Assembly: GCA_910575035.1 (NCBI GenBank)
Contig: CAJTDL010000015.1
Coordinates: 1-64,000, forward strand
Length of the DNA: 64,000 nucleotides
Reading direction: 5' to 3'
From: Lachnospiraceae bacterium
GTDB lineage: Bacteria; Bacillota; Clostridia; Lachnospirales; Lachnospiraceae
Shown: positions 1-8,241 of the stretch, in pieces
How the letters are laid out: each line of letters begins with the position of its first letter
Numbering within the stretch: the stretch's first letter is position 1
Notes under the pieces: generated by a model
What the model saw: the letters and a program-made list of their open reading frames with translations, nothing else
Told to the model about the DNA's origin: nothing
Databases searched by the model: none
Position numbers and translations under genes: made by a program

Positions 1-32
1 CTGACTGCCACTAATAGGTCGAGGGCTTGACC
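1..32 (+). rRNA. 23S rRNA, 3' end (partial)
   Basis: The window opens with the conserved last bases of bacterial 23S rRNA, including the ACTAATAGGTCGAGGGCTTG block and the final GACC. Only about 32 bases are inside the window. No 5S rRNA follows: the next genes are tRNA-Trp and tRNA-Glu, so 5S is either elsewhere or missing from this operon. Confidence 0.85.
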
Positions 33-58
33 AAGGGAAGGAAAGGCGTAAGGGATGG

Positions 59-95
59 TGCCTGGCAGTATGCCAGTTTCTGTATGGGTTTTTGA
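59..95 (+). terminator. Possible terminator of the rRNA operon
   Basis: A short hairpin (CTGGCA, loop GTA, TGCCAG at 62-76) is followed by a T-rich stretch ending in TTTTT near 90. The stem is only 6 bp and the T run is not immediate, so this is a weak call. Confidence 0.35.
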
Positions 96-108
96 AGGTA
101 TATGAAGA

Positions 109-138
109 TTGACAATGCAGGTCAATGTTATGTATAAT
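109..138 (+). promoter_or_regulatory. Promoter of tRNA-Trp
   Basis: A TTGACA -35 (109-114) and a TATAAT -10 (133-138) are separated by 18 bp and lie about 25 bp before the tRNA. Both hexamers match the SigA consensus exactly, so the tRNA can be transcribed independently of the rRNA operon upstream. Confidence 0.75.
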
Positions 139-161
139 TAGTTCCACGGTTTGTATTATAT

Positions 162-232
162 AGGGGAATCATACAGTGGCAGTATCACGGTCTCCAAAAC
201 CGTTCACGGGGGTTCGAATCCCTCTTCCCCTG
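162..232 (+). tRNA. tRNA-Trp (CCA)
   Basis: The sequence folds as a full cloverleaf: a 7-bp acceptor stem (AGGGGAA with TTCCCCT), a 4-bp D stem, an anticodon stem ACGGT/ACCGT with loop CTCCAAA giving anticodon CCA, and a T arm with TTCGAAT loop. The discriminator base is G. The 3' CCA is not encoded. It decodes UGG. Confidence 0.93.
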
Positions 233-252
233 TTAAGCGAAGAAAATAGTGC

Positions 253-281
253 TTGACTTTTTTCTTTGTTAAGTATATAAT
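253..281 (+). promoter_or_regulatory. Promoter of tRNA-Glu
   Basis: TTGACT (253-258) and TATAAT (276-281) are 17 bp apart, ten bases before the tRNA-Glu 5' end. This is close to the ideal stable-RNA promoter geometry. Confidence 0.8.
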
Positions 282-290
282 AGTACATAT

Positions 291-362
291 GGCTCGTTGG
301 TCAAGCGGTCAAGACGCCGCCCTCTCACGGCGGAAACAGGGGTTCGATTCCCCTACGAGCTG
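291..362 (+). tRNA. tRNA-Glu (CTC)
   Basis: A 7-bp acceptor stem GGCTCGT/ACGAGCT (ending in one G-U pair), an anticodon stem CCGCC/GGCGG and a loop CTCTCAC give anticodon CTC, which reads GAG. The T loop is TTCGATT. The 3' CCA is not encoded. It has its own strong promoter and is followed by a terminator hairpin. Confidence 0.93.
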
Positions 363-392
363 TTGGCTGAAATAGAATAGCCCAACCCTACG

Positions 393-436
393 AAAACGCT
401 ACAAATGTTGATAATACAGTATTTGTAGCGTTTTTG
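393..436 (+). terminator. Terminator after tRNA-Glu
   Basis: A 14-bp perfect inverted repeat (393-406 with 421-434, core AACGCTACAAAT) precedes a T-rich tract. A second pair of arms outside it (TACGAAAA at 389-396 and TTTTCGTA at 439-446) can extend the structure. I read it as an intrinsic terminator. Confidence 0.7.
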
Positions 437-570
437 TATTTTCGTAGATAATATGTTTTAGAGCGTTTCAGACCGTTCTGAATCAAAGGAGCAAGGGTGA
501 TTTTAAGGGTACAAATCGAAGAGGCACTATCATATACATTGGAAAATGGAAATAGTTTTAAAATTACTTA

Positions 571-616
571 TTGACAAAATAGGGAAATGTATTTATACTG
601 TATCAAGTAGAACAGT
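571..616 (+). promoter_or_regulatory. Promoter and possible operator of the BlaI-type gene
   Basis: TTGACA (571-576) and TATACT (594-599), 17 bp apart, form a strong SigA promoter. Overlapping the -10 is an inverted repeat ACTGT (597-601) and ACAGT (612-616). BlaI/MecI/CopY repressors bind dyads containing ACA and TGT half-sites near their own promoters, so autoregulation here is a reasonable inference. Confidence 0.55.
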
Positions 617-657
617 TTTTCTATCTATATATTTAGAATGTATTTAAAGGGAGACTT

Positions 658-1053
658 ATGGATAAGATTTTTGGATTTTCAGAAACAGAATATGAGTATA
701 TGGAGTTCTTTTGGGATAATCCAGGGAATAAAACTTTTAAAGAAATACTTGATTATTTTAACAATGTAAAAGCTAAAGGCTGGAAAAAGCAAACTGTAAG
801 CACATTCTTGACTTTGCTCATAGATAAGGGTTATTTAAATGTAGACAAGTCCAAGAGAAAATATTTATATTCATCAAAATGTGATAAAGAGAAACATATA
901 TCTTCATATTTACAACGAATGTGCGAAAATTTTTTTGATGGAGATTTAGTGAATTTTATATCTGCAATTGTAGGTGATAGAGAATTAGAAACTGATGAAT
1001 GCGATAAAATCATAGAATACGCCCAGAACCTTCGTGATAACAGGAAAAAGTAA
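658..1053 (+). CDS. BlaI/MecI/CopY-type transcriptional repressor
   Basis: A 131-residue winged-helix protein. Residues 8-65 match the BlaI/MecI helix-turn-helix layout: the SETEYEYMEFFWD start, a recognition-helix segment with KKQTVSTFLTLLIDKGYL, and a wing ending in KRKYLYSS. The C-terminal half would form the dimer arm that in this family is cut by a BlaR1/MecR1 sensor protease. No such sensor, beta-lactamase or metal pump lies nearby, so the target is unknown. The gene follows a start with GGGAGACTT upstream and has a strong promoter of its own. Its base composition is clearly more AT-rich than the ribosomal operon next door, which suggests acquisition from elsewhere. Family assignment is firm, function is not. 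Confidence 0.8.
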   Translation: MDKIFGFSETEYEYMEFFWDNPGNKTFKEILDYFNNVKAKGWKKQTVSTFLTLLIDKGYLNVDKSKRKYLYSSKCDKEKHISSYLQRMCENFFDGDLVNFISAIVGDRELETDECDKIIEYAQNLRDNRKK

Positions 1054-1400
1054 GTGTTTTATATGCCCCATGGAACCATCTGGCATCCTATAATGGACAG
1101 CCTGGATTTGGTTACCAGCGCATCTTTTTATTTTGAGTGTGGGCAGCAGGGGTATTCTGGCCACCATGTGCCTCCATACTGGAAATACCAGTGAGCAGGC
1201 AACTGCTGTCCCTTTGGAAAAAAAGCGCTCCAGATGCTGGATGGAAAAGTTCACTTACTGCACGGATGCCAGGTTATGCTGTGGCGGCAAACCTTCTGGT
1301 TCCAGCCATAGGCATTCTGGATGTATCACATAAAAGATACCAGGTTGGAGGCTGTTTCCTGATTATAAAAAACAATTTCATAGGGTTGAATTTCTTTGGA
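1054..1400 (+). other. Intergenic stretch without a recognisable gene
   Basis: Between the repressor and the rpmJ promoter there is about 350 bp of normal GC content with only short open frames, none with a Shine-Dalgarno sequence or recognisable product. It may be the eroded remnant of a gene. I see nothing that can be named. Confidence 0.4.
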
Positions 1401-1430
1401 AAAATCAAGAAAAAACTTGATTTTTTTTTT
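1401..1430 (+). terminator. Intrinsic terminator before rpmJ
   Basis: The hairpin AAAATCAAG (1401-1409), loop of six A, CTTGATTTT (1416-1424) runs into a pure T tract to 1430. It ends upstream transcription before the alpha operon and its 3' arm is shared with the operon's -35 element. Confidence 0.8.
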
Positions 1431-1445
1431 ATTGGATGTTATAAT
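1417..1445 (+). promoter_or_regulatory. Promoter of the alpha ribosomal operon
   Basis: TTGATT (1417-1422) and TATAAT (1440-1445) have 17-bp spacing, about 100 bp before rpmJ. The -35 lies inside the 3' arm of the preceding terminator, so termination and initiation are packed into 45 bp. Confidence 0.65.
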
Positions 1446-1547
1446 ATCAGATGGACGCTTTTGGAGCGAAGTGCTTTTCCGAAAGGGGAGCACAAGAGCA
1501 AGTCTAGGAAATGCCCAGTCTTGGGTATGCAGAAAGGAGGAACTGCT

Positions 1548-1661
1548 GTGAAGGTAAGATCATCCGTAAAGCCTATTTGCGAAAAATGCAAGATTATTAA
1601 GAGAAAAGGAAGCATCCGGGTAATCTGTGAGAACCCAAAACACAAACAGAGGCAGGGATAA
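1548..1661 (+). CDS. rpmJ: 50S ribosomal protein L36
   Basis: A 37-residue protein starting at GTG with an ideal AAAGGAGG seven bases upstream. The residues [14 protein letters not shown] and the rest of the CxxC...C...H zinc-ribbon (Cys11, Cys14, Cys27, His32) are those of bacterial L36. Length is exactly that of the family. In most Firmicutes rpmJ follows infA, map, adk and secY; here it is first in the operon after its own promoter. The zinc-binding form is present. Confidence 0.95.
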   Translation: MKVRSSVKPICEKCKIIKRKGSIRVICENPKHKQRQG

Positions 1662-2072
1662 TCTTTCCATGCTCTGGAATCAGGCAAGGCTAATTGCCTG
1701 TAACATGATTTATGTGCGGCTGTAGTGAGACGCTTGGGTTAAGTTGTTCTTACTATTCATAATAAGCAGTGGGCATGGCTGCTCCTGGGTCTTTTGGTAC
1801 CGGGAATATCCAGGAAGACATGCAAAACAGAATAAAAATCAGAGAGCAAAGGTATACACACATTTCAGGGCGCGCAACCGTAGCTGTATATGTTTGTTCT
1901 TCGTGCGTAAGGCAGATTTTGTTGCAGATGTGCCTGTAAGCCGGCATTTAGCTGTCGGGAAATGGAAAATTTTTGCAGTTAGGAAGCATCAGGGCAATGG
2001 ACAGGCAGGATATGCTGGTTTGCCCTGGAAGCGAAGCAGAATGATAGAAAATTATGGAGGTGTACAACACAC
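1662..2072 (+). other. Long rpmJ-rpsM spacer, possible leader
   Basis: There are 411 bp between rpmJ and rpsM, which are normally almost adjacent. No open frame here has a ribosome-binding site. The stretch includes TTACTATTCAT at about 1750, a string that recurs in a dispersed repeat near 32470 and (inverted) 47955. It may hold a ribosomal-protein autoregulatory leader, but I could not identify a known fold. Confidence 0.4.
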
Positions 2073-2441
2073 ATGGCTCGTATTGCAGGTGTAGATTTAC
2101 CAAGAGAAAAACGTGTTGAGATAGGATTGACATATATTTACGGTATTGGCAGGTCAAGTTCCAACCGTATCCTGAAAGAAGCAAAAGTAAATCCAGATAC
2201 CCGTGTCAGGGATCTGACTGACGAAGAAGTGAAGCGGATCAGCGGCGTGATTGATGAAACCCAGATGGTAGAAGGTGATCTGCGGAGAGAGATCGCCTTG
2301 AATATCAAGAGGCTTCAGGAAATCGGATGCTATCGCGGTATCCGCCACAGGAAAGGCCTTCCTGTACGTGGCCAGAATACAAAGACCAACGCAAGAACCA
2401 GGAAAGGGCCGAAGAGGACTGTTGCAAACAAGAAGAAATAA
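2073..2441 (+). CDS. rpsM: 30S ribosomal protein S13
   Basis: 122 residues, the usual length. It begins [20 protein letters not shown] and keeps the helix-hairpin-helix [14 protein letters not shown] and the basic C-terminal tail [11 protein letters not shown]...TRKGPKRT that reaches toward the decoding site. S13 sits in the head of the 30S subunit and contacts the 50S subunit and tRNA. TGGAGGTG upstream supports the start. Second gene of the alpha operon. Confidence 0.97.
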   Translation: MARIAGVDLPREKRVEIGLTYIYGIGRSSSNRILKEAKVNPDTRVRDLTDEEVKRISGVIDETQMVEGDLRREIALNIKRLQEIGCYRGIRHRKGLPVRGQNTKTNARTRKGPKRTVANKKK

Positions 2442-2494
2442 TTAAAAATGGAACATGATAATATTATTTTAAGAAGAAAGTAGGTTAGTTTGAA

Positions 2495-2890
2495 ATGGCG
2501 AAAAACACTGTAAAAAAAGTGACAAAAAAGCGCGTAAAGAAAAACGTTGAACGTGGACAGGCGCACATTCAGTCATCTTTTAACAATACAATCGTAACGA
2601 TTACAGATACTGAAGGAAATGCTTTATCATGGGCAAGTGCAGGCGGTCTTGGTTTTAGAGGTTCAAGGAAATCTACTCCGTATGCAGCACAGATGGCAGC
2701 TGAAACAGCTACAAAGGCAGCTCTTATACACGGCTTGAAGACGGTAGACGTTATGGTAAAAGGGCCTGGTTCCGGCAGGGAAGCAGCAATCCGCGCCCTT
2801 CAGGCATGCGGCCTTGAAGTGACCAGCATTAAAGATGTTACCCCAGTGCCACATAACGGATGTCGTCCGCCCAAACGCAGAAGAGTCTAA
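2495..2890 (+). CDS. rpsK: 30S ribosomal protein S11
   Basis: 131 residues with the S11 core: [15 protein letters not shown], the [17 protein letters not shown] segment, [13 protein letters not shown] and the C-terminal [14 protein letters not shown]11 lines the 30S platform near the E site and the mRNA exit. It is 53 bp behind rpsM in the expected order. Its ribosome-binding site is weak (GTAGG), so translational coupling to rpsM is possible. Confidence 0.97.
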   Translation: MAKNTVKKVTKKRVKKNVERGQAHIQSSFNNTIVTITDTEGNALSWASAGGLGFRGSRKSTPYAAQMAAETATKAALIHGLKTVDVMVKGPGSGREAAIRALQACGLEVTSIKDVTPVPHNGCRPPKRRRV

Positions 2891-2911
2891 TTTTAGGAGG
2901 TATGGTTTAAG

Positions 2912-3505
2912 ATGGCAATCAATAGAGTTCCAGTTTTGAAAAGGTGTAGATCACTTGGTTTAGACCCCATTTATTTGGGAATAGATAAGAAGTCCAACAG
3001 GCAGTTAAAGAGAGCCAACAGGAAAATTTCCGAGTATGGCCTTCAGTTAAGGGAAAAGCAGAAAGCAAAATTCATCTATGGCGTATTGGAGAAGCCTTTC
3101 CACAATTATTATCTGAAGGCTGACCGTATGAAGGGTATGACAGGTGAGAACCTGATGACCATTTTAGAGAGCCGTTTGGATAATGTGATATTCCGTTTAG
3201 GCTTTGCAAGGACACGTAAGGAAGCAAGGCAGGTAGTTGGCCATAAGCATGTGATGGTCAATGGGAAGCAGGTAAATATCCCATCTTACCTGGTAAAGGC
3301 CGGAGATACCATTGAAATCAAAGAAAAATGCAAAGGCTTCCAGAGATACAAAGATATCCTTGAGGTAACAGCAGGCAGGTTGGTGCCGGAATGGTTGGAT
3401 GTTGACCAGAATAACCTGGCTGGCACGGTGAAGGAATTGCCAGGCAGAGAAGCAATTGATGTCCCAGTTGACGAAATGCTCATTGTCGAGTTATATTCCA
3501 AGTAA
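2912..3505 (+). CDS. rpsD: 30S ribosomal protein S4
   Basis: 197 residues. The N-terminal domain lacks the four-cysteine zinc knuckle of some S4 proteins. The RNA-binding S4 fold covers roughly residues 88-155 ([20 protein letters not shown], then [17 protein letters not shown]). S4 nucleates 30S assembly and, in many bacteria, represses its own operon. Placing rpsD inside the alpha operon is common in Clostridia, whereas Bacillus subtilis has it elsewhere. TAGGAGGT lies ten bases before the ATG. Confidence 0.97.
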   Translation: MAINRVPVLKRCRSLGLDPIYLGIDKKSNRQLKRANRKISEYGLQLREKQKAKFIYGVLEKPFHNYYLKADRMKGMTGENLMTILESRLDNVIFRLGFARTRKEARQVVGHKHVMVNGKQVNIPSYLVKAGDTIEIKEKCKGFQRYKDILEVTAGRLVPEWLDVDQNNLAGTVKELPGREAIDVPVDEMLIVELYSK

Positions 3506-3546
3506 TAAGGAAAAAGCAACGAAACCCGAAAAGGAGGGACTTTGTA

Positions 3547-4506
3547 GTGTTCGATTTTGAAAAACCGAAAATTGAGATTGCGCAAATTTCAGAAGACAAA
3601 AAGTACGGCCGGTTTGTCGTAGAGCCATTGGAAAGAGGTTATGGTACTACACTTGGTAATTCGTTAAGAAGGATTATGCTTTCCTCATTGCCAGGCGCGG
3701 CAGTCAGCCAGGTGAAAATCGAAAGTGTTTTGCATGAGTTCAGTTCTATTCCAGGCGTGAAGGAAGACGTGACTGAGATTATTATGAACATCAAGAATCT
3801 GGCATTGAAAAACACCAGCCCAACGAACGAGTCTAAAGTTGCTTATATTGAATTTGAAGGTGAAGGGGTAGTGACAGCAGCGGATATCCAGGTTGACCCG
3901 GATATCCAGGTGCTGAACCCGAATCTTGTTATAGCCCATTTAAATGGTGGGACAGATTCCAGGCTGTATATGGAATTGACCATTACCAAAGGCAGGGGTT
4001 ACGTCAGCGCAGAGAAGAATAAGACAGAGGATGTGCCCATTGGGGTCATTGCCGTTGATTCTATCTACACACCTGTGGAGCGCGTAAACCTTACCATTGA
4101 AAATACCCGTGTAGGGCAGATCACAGATTATGACAAGCTTACCTTAGATGTGTATACAAACGGCACATTGGAACCGGATGAAGCGGTGAGCCTGGCAGCC
4201 AAAGTCCTGAGTGAGCATCTGAATCTGTTTATTGACCTGTCCGAGAATGCAAGGACTGCAGAAGTCATGATCGAAAAAGAGGACAATGCAAAAGAGAAAG
4301 TCCTGGAGATGAACATTGATGAGTTAGAACTGTCCGTCCGTTCTTATAACTGCTTGAAGAGGGCAGGCATTAACACGGTGGAAGAGCTGACGAACCGCAC
4401 ACCAGAAGATATGATGAAGGTGCGGAATCTGGGGCGGAAGTCCTTAGAGGAAGTGTTAGCAAAGTTAAAAGAGCTTGGATTACAGTTGAATCCTGGGGAA
4501 GAATAG
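3547..4506 (+). CDS. rpoA: RNA polymerase alpha subunit
   Basis: 319 residues. Residues 1-230 form the dimerising N-terminal domain ([20 protein letters not shown] is diagnostic) and residues about 245-319 the C-terminal DNA- and activator-binding domain ([21 protein letters not shown], then [14 protein letters not shown]). The start is GTG at 3547, with AAGGAGGG correctly placed; no in-frame ATG fits better. It is followed by a 199-bp spacer before rplQ. Confidence 0.97.
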   Translation: MFDFEKPKIEIAQISEDKKYGRFVVEPLERGYGTTLGNSLRRIMLSSLPGAAVSQVKIESVLHEFSSIPGVKEDVTEIIMNIKNLALKNTSPTNESKVAYIEFEGEGVVTAADIQVDPDIQVLNPNLVIAHLNGGTDSRLYMELTITKGRGYVSAEKNKTEDVPIGVIAVDSIYTPVERVNLTIENTRVGQITDYDKLTLDVYTNGTLEPDEAVSLAAKVLSEHLNLFIDLSENARTAEVMIEKEDNAKEKVLEMNIDELELSVRSYNCLKRAGINTVEELTNRTPEDMMKVRNLGRKSLEEVLAKLKELGLQLNPGEE

Positions 4507-4558
4507 GATTTATACACATAGCTTTTGATAATAAAAAGTTTTATACAGGCAGGGTTTC

Positions 4559-4672
4559 TAAGACCAAAAGGCAAAGCCCTGTGTGCCATGCCAGATGCCC
4601 GTAAGTATGGCACTCCCTCCGACAGAGGGCAGACAAAATAAAACCATATTCGGTGAATAAGACCAAAAGGCA
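4559..4672 (+). repeat. 15-bp direct repeat in the rpoA-rplQ spacer
   Basis: TAAGACCAAAAGGCA occurs at 4559-4573 and again at 4658-4672, 99 bp apart, in the untranslated spacer. The repeats flank a GC-rich hairpin-forming stretch. It could be a small duplication or part of an RNA element controlling rplQ. No function is known. Confidence 0.5.
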
Positions 4673-4705
4673 TTGCTGGATATGCCATAAATGGAGGATA
4701 TAAAA

Positions 4706-5242
4706 ATGGCGAAATATAGAAAATTAGGCAGAACCTCCGATCAGAGGAAAGCTTTGATTCGAAATCAGGTTACTGCATTGTTGTATAATGGCAAGATTGT
4801 TACCACAGAGGCTAAAGCAAAGGAAGTCCGCAAGGTAGCGGAAGGCTTGATTGCCATGGGAATCCGTGAGAAAGACAACTTTGAGGAAGTTACCGTTACT
4901 GCCAAGGTGCCGCGTAAGGATCAGAATGGCAAGAGGGTAAAGGAAGTTGTTGATGGCAAGAGAGTCACAGTATATGACGAAGTAGAGAAGAAGATCAAAA
5001 AAGACCTTCCTTCCCGTTTACATGCAAGGCGTCAAATGAATAAGGTATTATATCCAGTCACATCCGTTCCGACGGAGAAGGCAGGAAGGAAGAAGAATAC
5101 CAAGAAGGTTGATGTCGCTGCCAAGGTATTTGATGAAATCGCTCCAAAGTATGTAGGCCGTAATGGTGGTTACACCAGGATTGTAAAAATTGGGCAGCGT
5201 AAAGGGGATGGAGCCTTAGAGGTTCTTCTTGAGTTAGTATAA
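4706..5242 (+). CDS. rplQ: 50S ribosomal protein L17 (long form)
   Basis: The start [20 protein letters not shown] at 4706 is preferred over the ATG at 4691 because GGAGGA lies between them and the family begins there. The conserved L17 N-terminus and the C-terminal [17 protein letters not shown] are intact. At 178 residues it is much longer than the roughly 120 of most bacteria, because of a lysine-rich insertion at about residues 75-140. Long L17 proteins are known in Lachnospiraceae, so I take it as lineage-typical. Last gene of the operon. Confidence 0.95.
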   Translation: MAKYRKLGRTSDQRKALIRNQVTALLYNGKIVTTEAKAKEVRKVAEGLIAMGIREKDNFEEVTVTAKVPRKDQNGKRVKEVVDGKRVTVYDEVEKKIKKDLPSRLHARRQMNKVLYPVTSVPTEKAGRKKNTKKVDVAAKVFDEIAPKYVGRNGGYTRIVKIGQRKGDGALEVLLELV

Positions 5243-5283
5243 GGAATTGGATTAGAATCGGAAAAGAGAATAGTGACAGAAGG

Positions 5284-5334
5284 GCAGCCGCCATAAGGGT
5301 ATTTGGAATGTATCCTTTGGGCGGCTGTTTTTTG
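5284..5334 (+). terminator. Terminator of the alpha operon
   Basis: A hairpin with arms CAGCCGCC (5285-5292) and GGCGGCTG (near 5320-5327), plus an inner ATAAGGGTAT/TATCCTTT helix, is followed by TTTTTT. Confidence 0.85.
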
Positions 5335-5471
5335 TCAGATACTCTTATTCTGGAAAAAGGATTGCCAGGCACTGTTTTTTCGTTGTATAATAAATGAGAT
5401 ATATTTTTCTGGTTTGATATTTTAGTATGTTTGGGTCAAATCTTTGGCATTAGGAAGGAGAGAGGATTTTT

Positions 5472-8189
5472 ATGAAAGGAATTGGGAAAAAGGCGCGTAT
5501 TTTGGCAATGGCGCTTGCGGCAGTATGTTTCCTGGAGTTCTGTACAGCGGATCTGACGTGGGCGCAAAAGAATGTTTTAAATGGGAGTAATTCTATTTTA
5601 ACAAACGGCATTTTAAATGGATACATTACAAATGGATACATTACAAAGGAAGGAACAGCTATTCAGAAGGGGGAGCCTGCTTCCCAGCCAAATACAGGAA
5701 ATAGCACTCAGGATAGAAGCTTTGCTTCCCAGCCAAATTCGGGAAGTACCATTCAGGAGGAAGGATCTGCCCCCCAGCAGGGTTCAGGAAATGGTATTCC
5801 AGAAGGGGAAGCTGATCCAGAGGGGGAATCTGCCTTACAGAAGAATACAGGAAATATCCCTCAGGAGGAAGAAACATCCTCCCAGCCAAATACGGGAAAT
5901 CCTGCCAAAGAGGAAGCATTTATCCAGGGGGCGGGAACCGTTCCTCCGTTGAATACGGGAAATCCTGCCAAAGAGGAAGAACCTGTCCCCCAGCAGGATT
6001 CAGGGGATGCTGCGCAGCCAGCAGGGCAAAGCGGCACTGCCGAGTCAGAAACCCTCACCTATGGCAATTACGAATATAAGATCACAGACTCTGGCACGGC
6101 GGCCATCACTGGCTACAGCGGCAAGGAGAAAGCGTTGTCTATTCCATCGAAAATAGGCCAGGCTGCTGTTTCTTCTATTGCGCCTTATGCCATTGCCAGC
6201 CTGGATGCGGAAAGGGTAACGATACCGTCTTCGGTACGGACGGTGGAAGCAAATGCCTTTTCCCGCAGCTACTATATTAAGCAGGTAACTGTGGAAGGGA
6301 AAGACACGCTTTTTGCGGATTCTGCATTTTACTTTGTGCAGGGAATCACCTTTGTATGCGCCTCCAATTCGAAGGCATATATCTATGCAAGGGAAAACAA
6401 GGCAAAGGCCAGCCTGACAGATGGGATTGACCTTGCTAAGGCAAAGATTTCCCTTGGGAAAAAAACCATTGTGCAAAATGAGTCCGATGACATGAGGGTA
6501 TCTGTTACTGTGACAGTAGATGGGAAGAAATTACAGGAAGGCAGGGATTATACATGCACATGGCCGTCTTATTTTGAGAAAAACAGCGTAGGCGAAAAGA
6601 AGGTGACTGTGACGGCTGTCCCTTATAATGACGGTTATTATACTGGCAGCAAGACCGCCGCCTACCAGGTAATCCCAATGGCATCCAAAGCCTTGTACGC
6701 AACGAAGAAAATAACAGCTTCCAGCATCCAATTGACCTGGTCAAAGGTGGAGGGCGTGTCCGGATATTACCTTTACCGCTGCGGCATTTCTTCTGCAAAG
6801 TATAAGCTGGTGGCTGATATTTCCAAGCAAAGCAAATCTTCCTACACAGATAAGGGGCTGAAAAAGAATACAGGCTATAAATACCGCCTGGTTCCGTACC
6901 AGAAAGCCAATGGGAAAATATATAAGGCAAAAGCCACAGACCTGACAGCTTATACGGCTTCTGGGAAAGCGGCTGTGAACAGCAAGAAAAAGGTGAAGAT
7001 GAAGACCCGGAAGATAAGCCTGAAGGCAGCGGTGAATACGGATACTTACAAGCAAAACTGGGCGCAGGTATCCCCGGTCAGTGATTTTTTTGACGCAAAG
7101 GGAAGGTATACGATTGCGTACAGCGACGCTAAGTATGTGTATATCCAGATCCTGGACAATTCTACCCTGAAAGTCACAAAGACCATAAAGGCCAAGAAAA
7201 GATACAGCCTGGTGGGCGCTGTGGCAGGCGGCCCGGATGGGAATTATTATATTGTCTGGGGACAGCGGAACTGGAAATCGGGCGGCGTAGTACTGGATGT
7301 GTCAAAGTATAATGCAAAGGGCAAATTTATAAAAAGCTGCAAGCTCTATAATACAGGGGACAATATGGATACAGCGGATCCTTTTGAGGCAGGGAACTGC
7401 GCAGTGGCTTTCCAGGGAAATGTCCTGGTGTGCTCTTATGCAAGGCAGATGAACAATGTGCATCAGTCCAATGATGTATTTTGCGTGAATATTAAAAATA
7501 TGAAGGAAGATAGCAGCTATAACAGTTATGTCAGCCATTCCTTTGACCAGAGGGTATTGCCCCTTGCAAATGGGGACGTGATGTTTGCCGATTTGGGGGA
7601 TGCCTTTCCAAGAGGCTTTTCCCTGTCAGAATCCGGAACAGCCCATTCCTGGGAGGCGGTGCCATTCCATTTTTATGGAGAAAGCGGGGATAATTATACC
7701 AATGCGCGCCTGGGAGGGATTGGCGAAGTGCCCACTGGCATTGCGCTGGTAGGGTCCTCAGCGCCATCTATGGCCAAAAAATATGAAAAAGAAAACCAAC
7801 AGCTATTTTTACAGGTTATCAGCCCGGTAACCGGGGAGCCTGTATTCAGCGGCTCAAAGCGGAAAGGAACATCCTGCGGCAATTCCTGCACAGATACCGG
7901 CATCAAATGGCTGACGAAATACAAGAATGCTTCTGTGAGGTCCTCCGGCATGGCAGTTATGGAAAATGGGCAAATCCTGGCAGTATGGGATAAAATCACA
8001 GGCCGTAAGCTAGAAAGCTACTACATGGTCCTTTCGCCTACAGGGGCAACCTTACGAAAGGCTACGAAAATCGGTGACTGCAAGCTCAATGACTGTGAGG
8101 AAATTAAATATCAGAAGGGATACATTTACTGGACGACTGCCAATGGGCAAAAAAGCGCTACGGTACATAAATTATATGTGGGAAAATGA
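5472..8189 (+). CDS. Secreted multidomain LRR/Ig-like/Fn3 surface protein
   Basis: 905 residues. Residues 1-32 are a Sec signal peptide. Residues 35-190 are low-complexity Gln/Glu/Pro/Gly/Asn repeats built on SQPNTGN and AKEEE units. About 196-313 is a BspA-type leucine-rich domain (IPSSVRTVEANAFS), 320-395 an Ig-like fold, 405-495 a fibronectin type III domain (WSKVEGVSGYYLYR), and about 500-905 a beta-rich domain resembling a propeller, of unknown role. There is no LPXTG motif, and how it is attached is unclear. Such proteins are usually host- or matrix-binding; that role is inferred. It is followed 52 bp downstream by a related gene, probably cotranscribed. Confidence 0.75.
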   Translation: MKGIGKKARILAMALAAVCFLEFCTADLTWAQKNVLNGSNSILTNGILNGYITNGYITKEGTAIQKGEPASQPNTGNSTQDRSFASQPNSGSTIQEEGSAPQQGSGNGIPEGEADPEGESALQKNTGNIPQEEETSSQPNTGNPAKEEAFIQGAGTVPPLNTGNPAKEEEPVPQQDSGDAAQPAGQSGTAESETLTYGNYEYKITDSGTAAITGYSGKEKALSIPSKIGQAAVSSIAPYAIASLDAERVTIPSSVRTVEANAFSRSYYIKQVTVEGKDTLFADSAFYFVQGITFVCASNSKAYIYARENKAKASLTDGIDLAKAKISLGKKTIVQNESDDMRVSVTVTVDGKKLQEGRDYTCTWPSYFEKNSVGEKKVTVTAVPYNDGYYTGSKTAAYQVIPMASKALYATKKITASSIQLTWSKVEGVSGYYLYRCGISSAKYKLVADISKQSKSSYTDKGLKKNTGYKYRLVPYQKANGKIYKAKATDLTAYTASGKAAVNSKKKVKMKTRKISLKAAVNTDTYKQNWAQVSPVSDFFDAKGRYTIAYSDAKYVYIQILDNSTLKVTKTIKAKKRYSLVGAVAGGPDGNYYIVWGQRNWKSGGVVLDVSKYNAKGKFIKSCKLYNTGDNMDTADPFEAGNCAVAFQGNVLVCSYARQMNNVHQSNDVFCVNIKNMKEDSSYNSYVSHSFDQRVLPLANGDVMFADLGDAFPRGFSLSESGTAHSWEAVPFHFYGESGDNYTNARLGGIGEVPTGIALVGSSAPSMAKKYEKENQQLFLQVISPVTGEPVFSGSKRKGTSCGNSCTDTGIKWLTKYKNASVRSSGMAVMENGQILAVWDKITGRKLESYYMVLSPTGATLRKATKIGDCKLNDCEEIKYQKGYIYWTTANGQKSATVHKLYVGK

Positions 8190-8241
8190 TGGCGGCCACG
8201 TTATTTCAATATGAACTACAGAATGGAGGAGAAATGGAGAA

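Noticed and set aside
33-161. Search for a 5S rRNA gene after the 23S end
   Set aside because: None of the conserved 5S blocks is present in the 130 bp before tRNA-Trp.
497-574. 25-codon GTG frame behind AAAGGAG upstream of the BlaI-type gene
   Set aside because: Too short to support, product unknown, and its end overlaps the -35 box of a strong promoter.
1744-2094. 116-codon frame between rpmJ and rpsM
   Set aside because: It overlaps the rpsM start, has no ribosome-binding site and no recognisable product.
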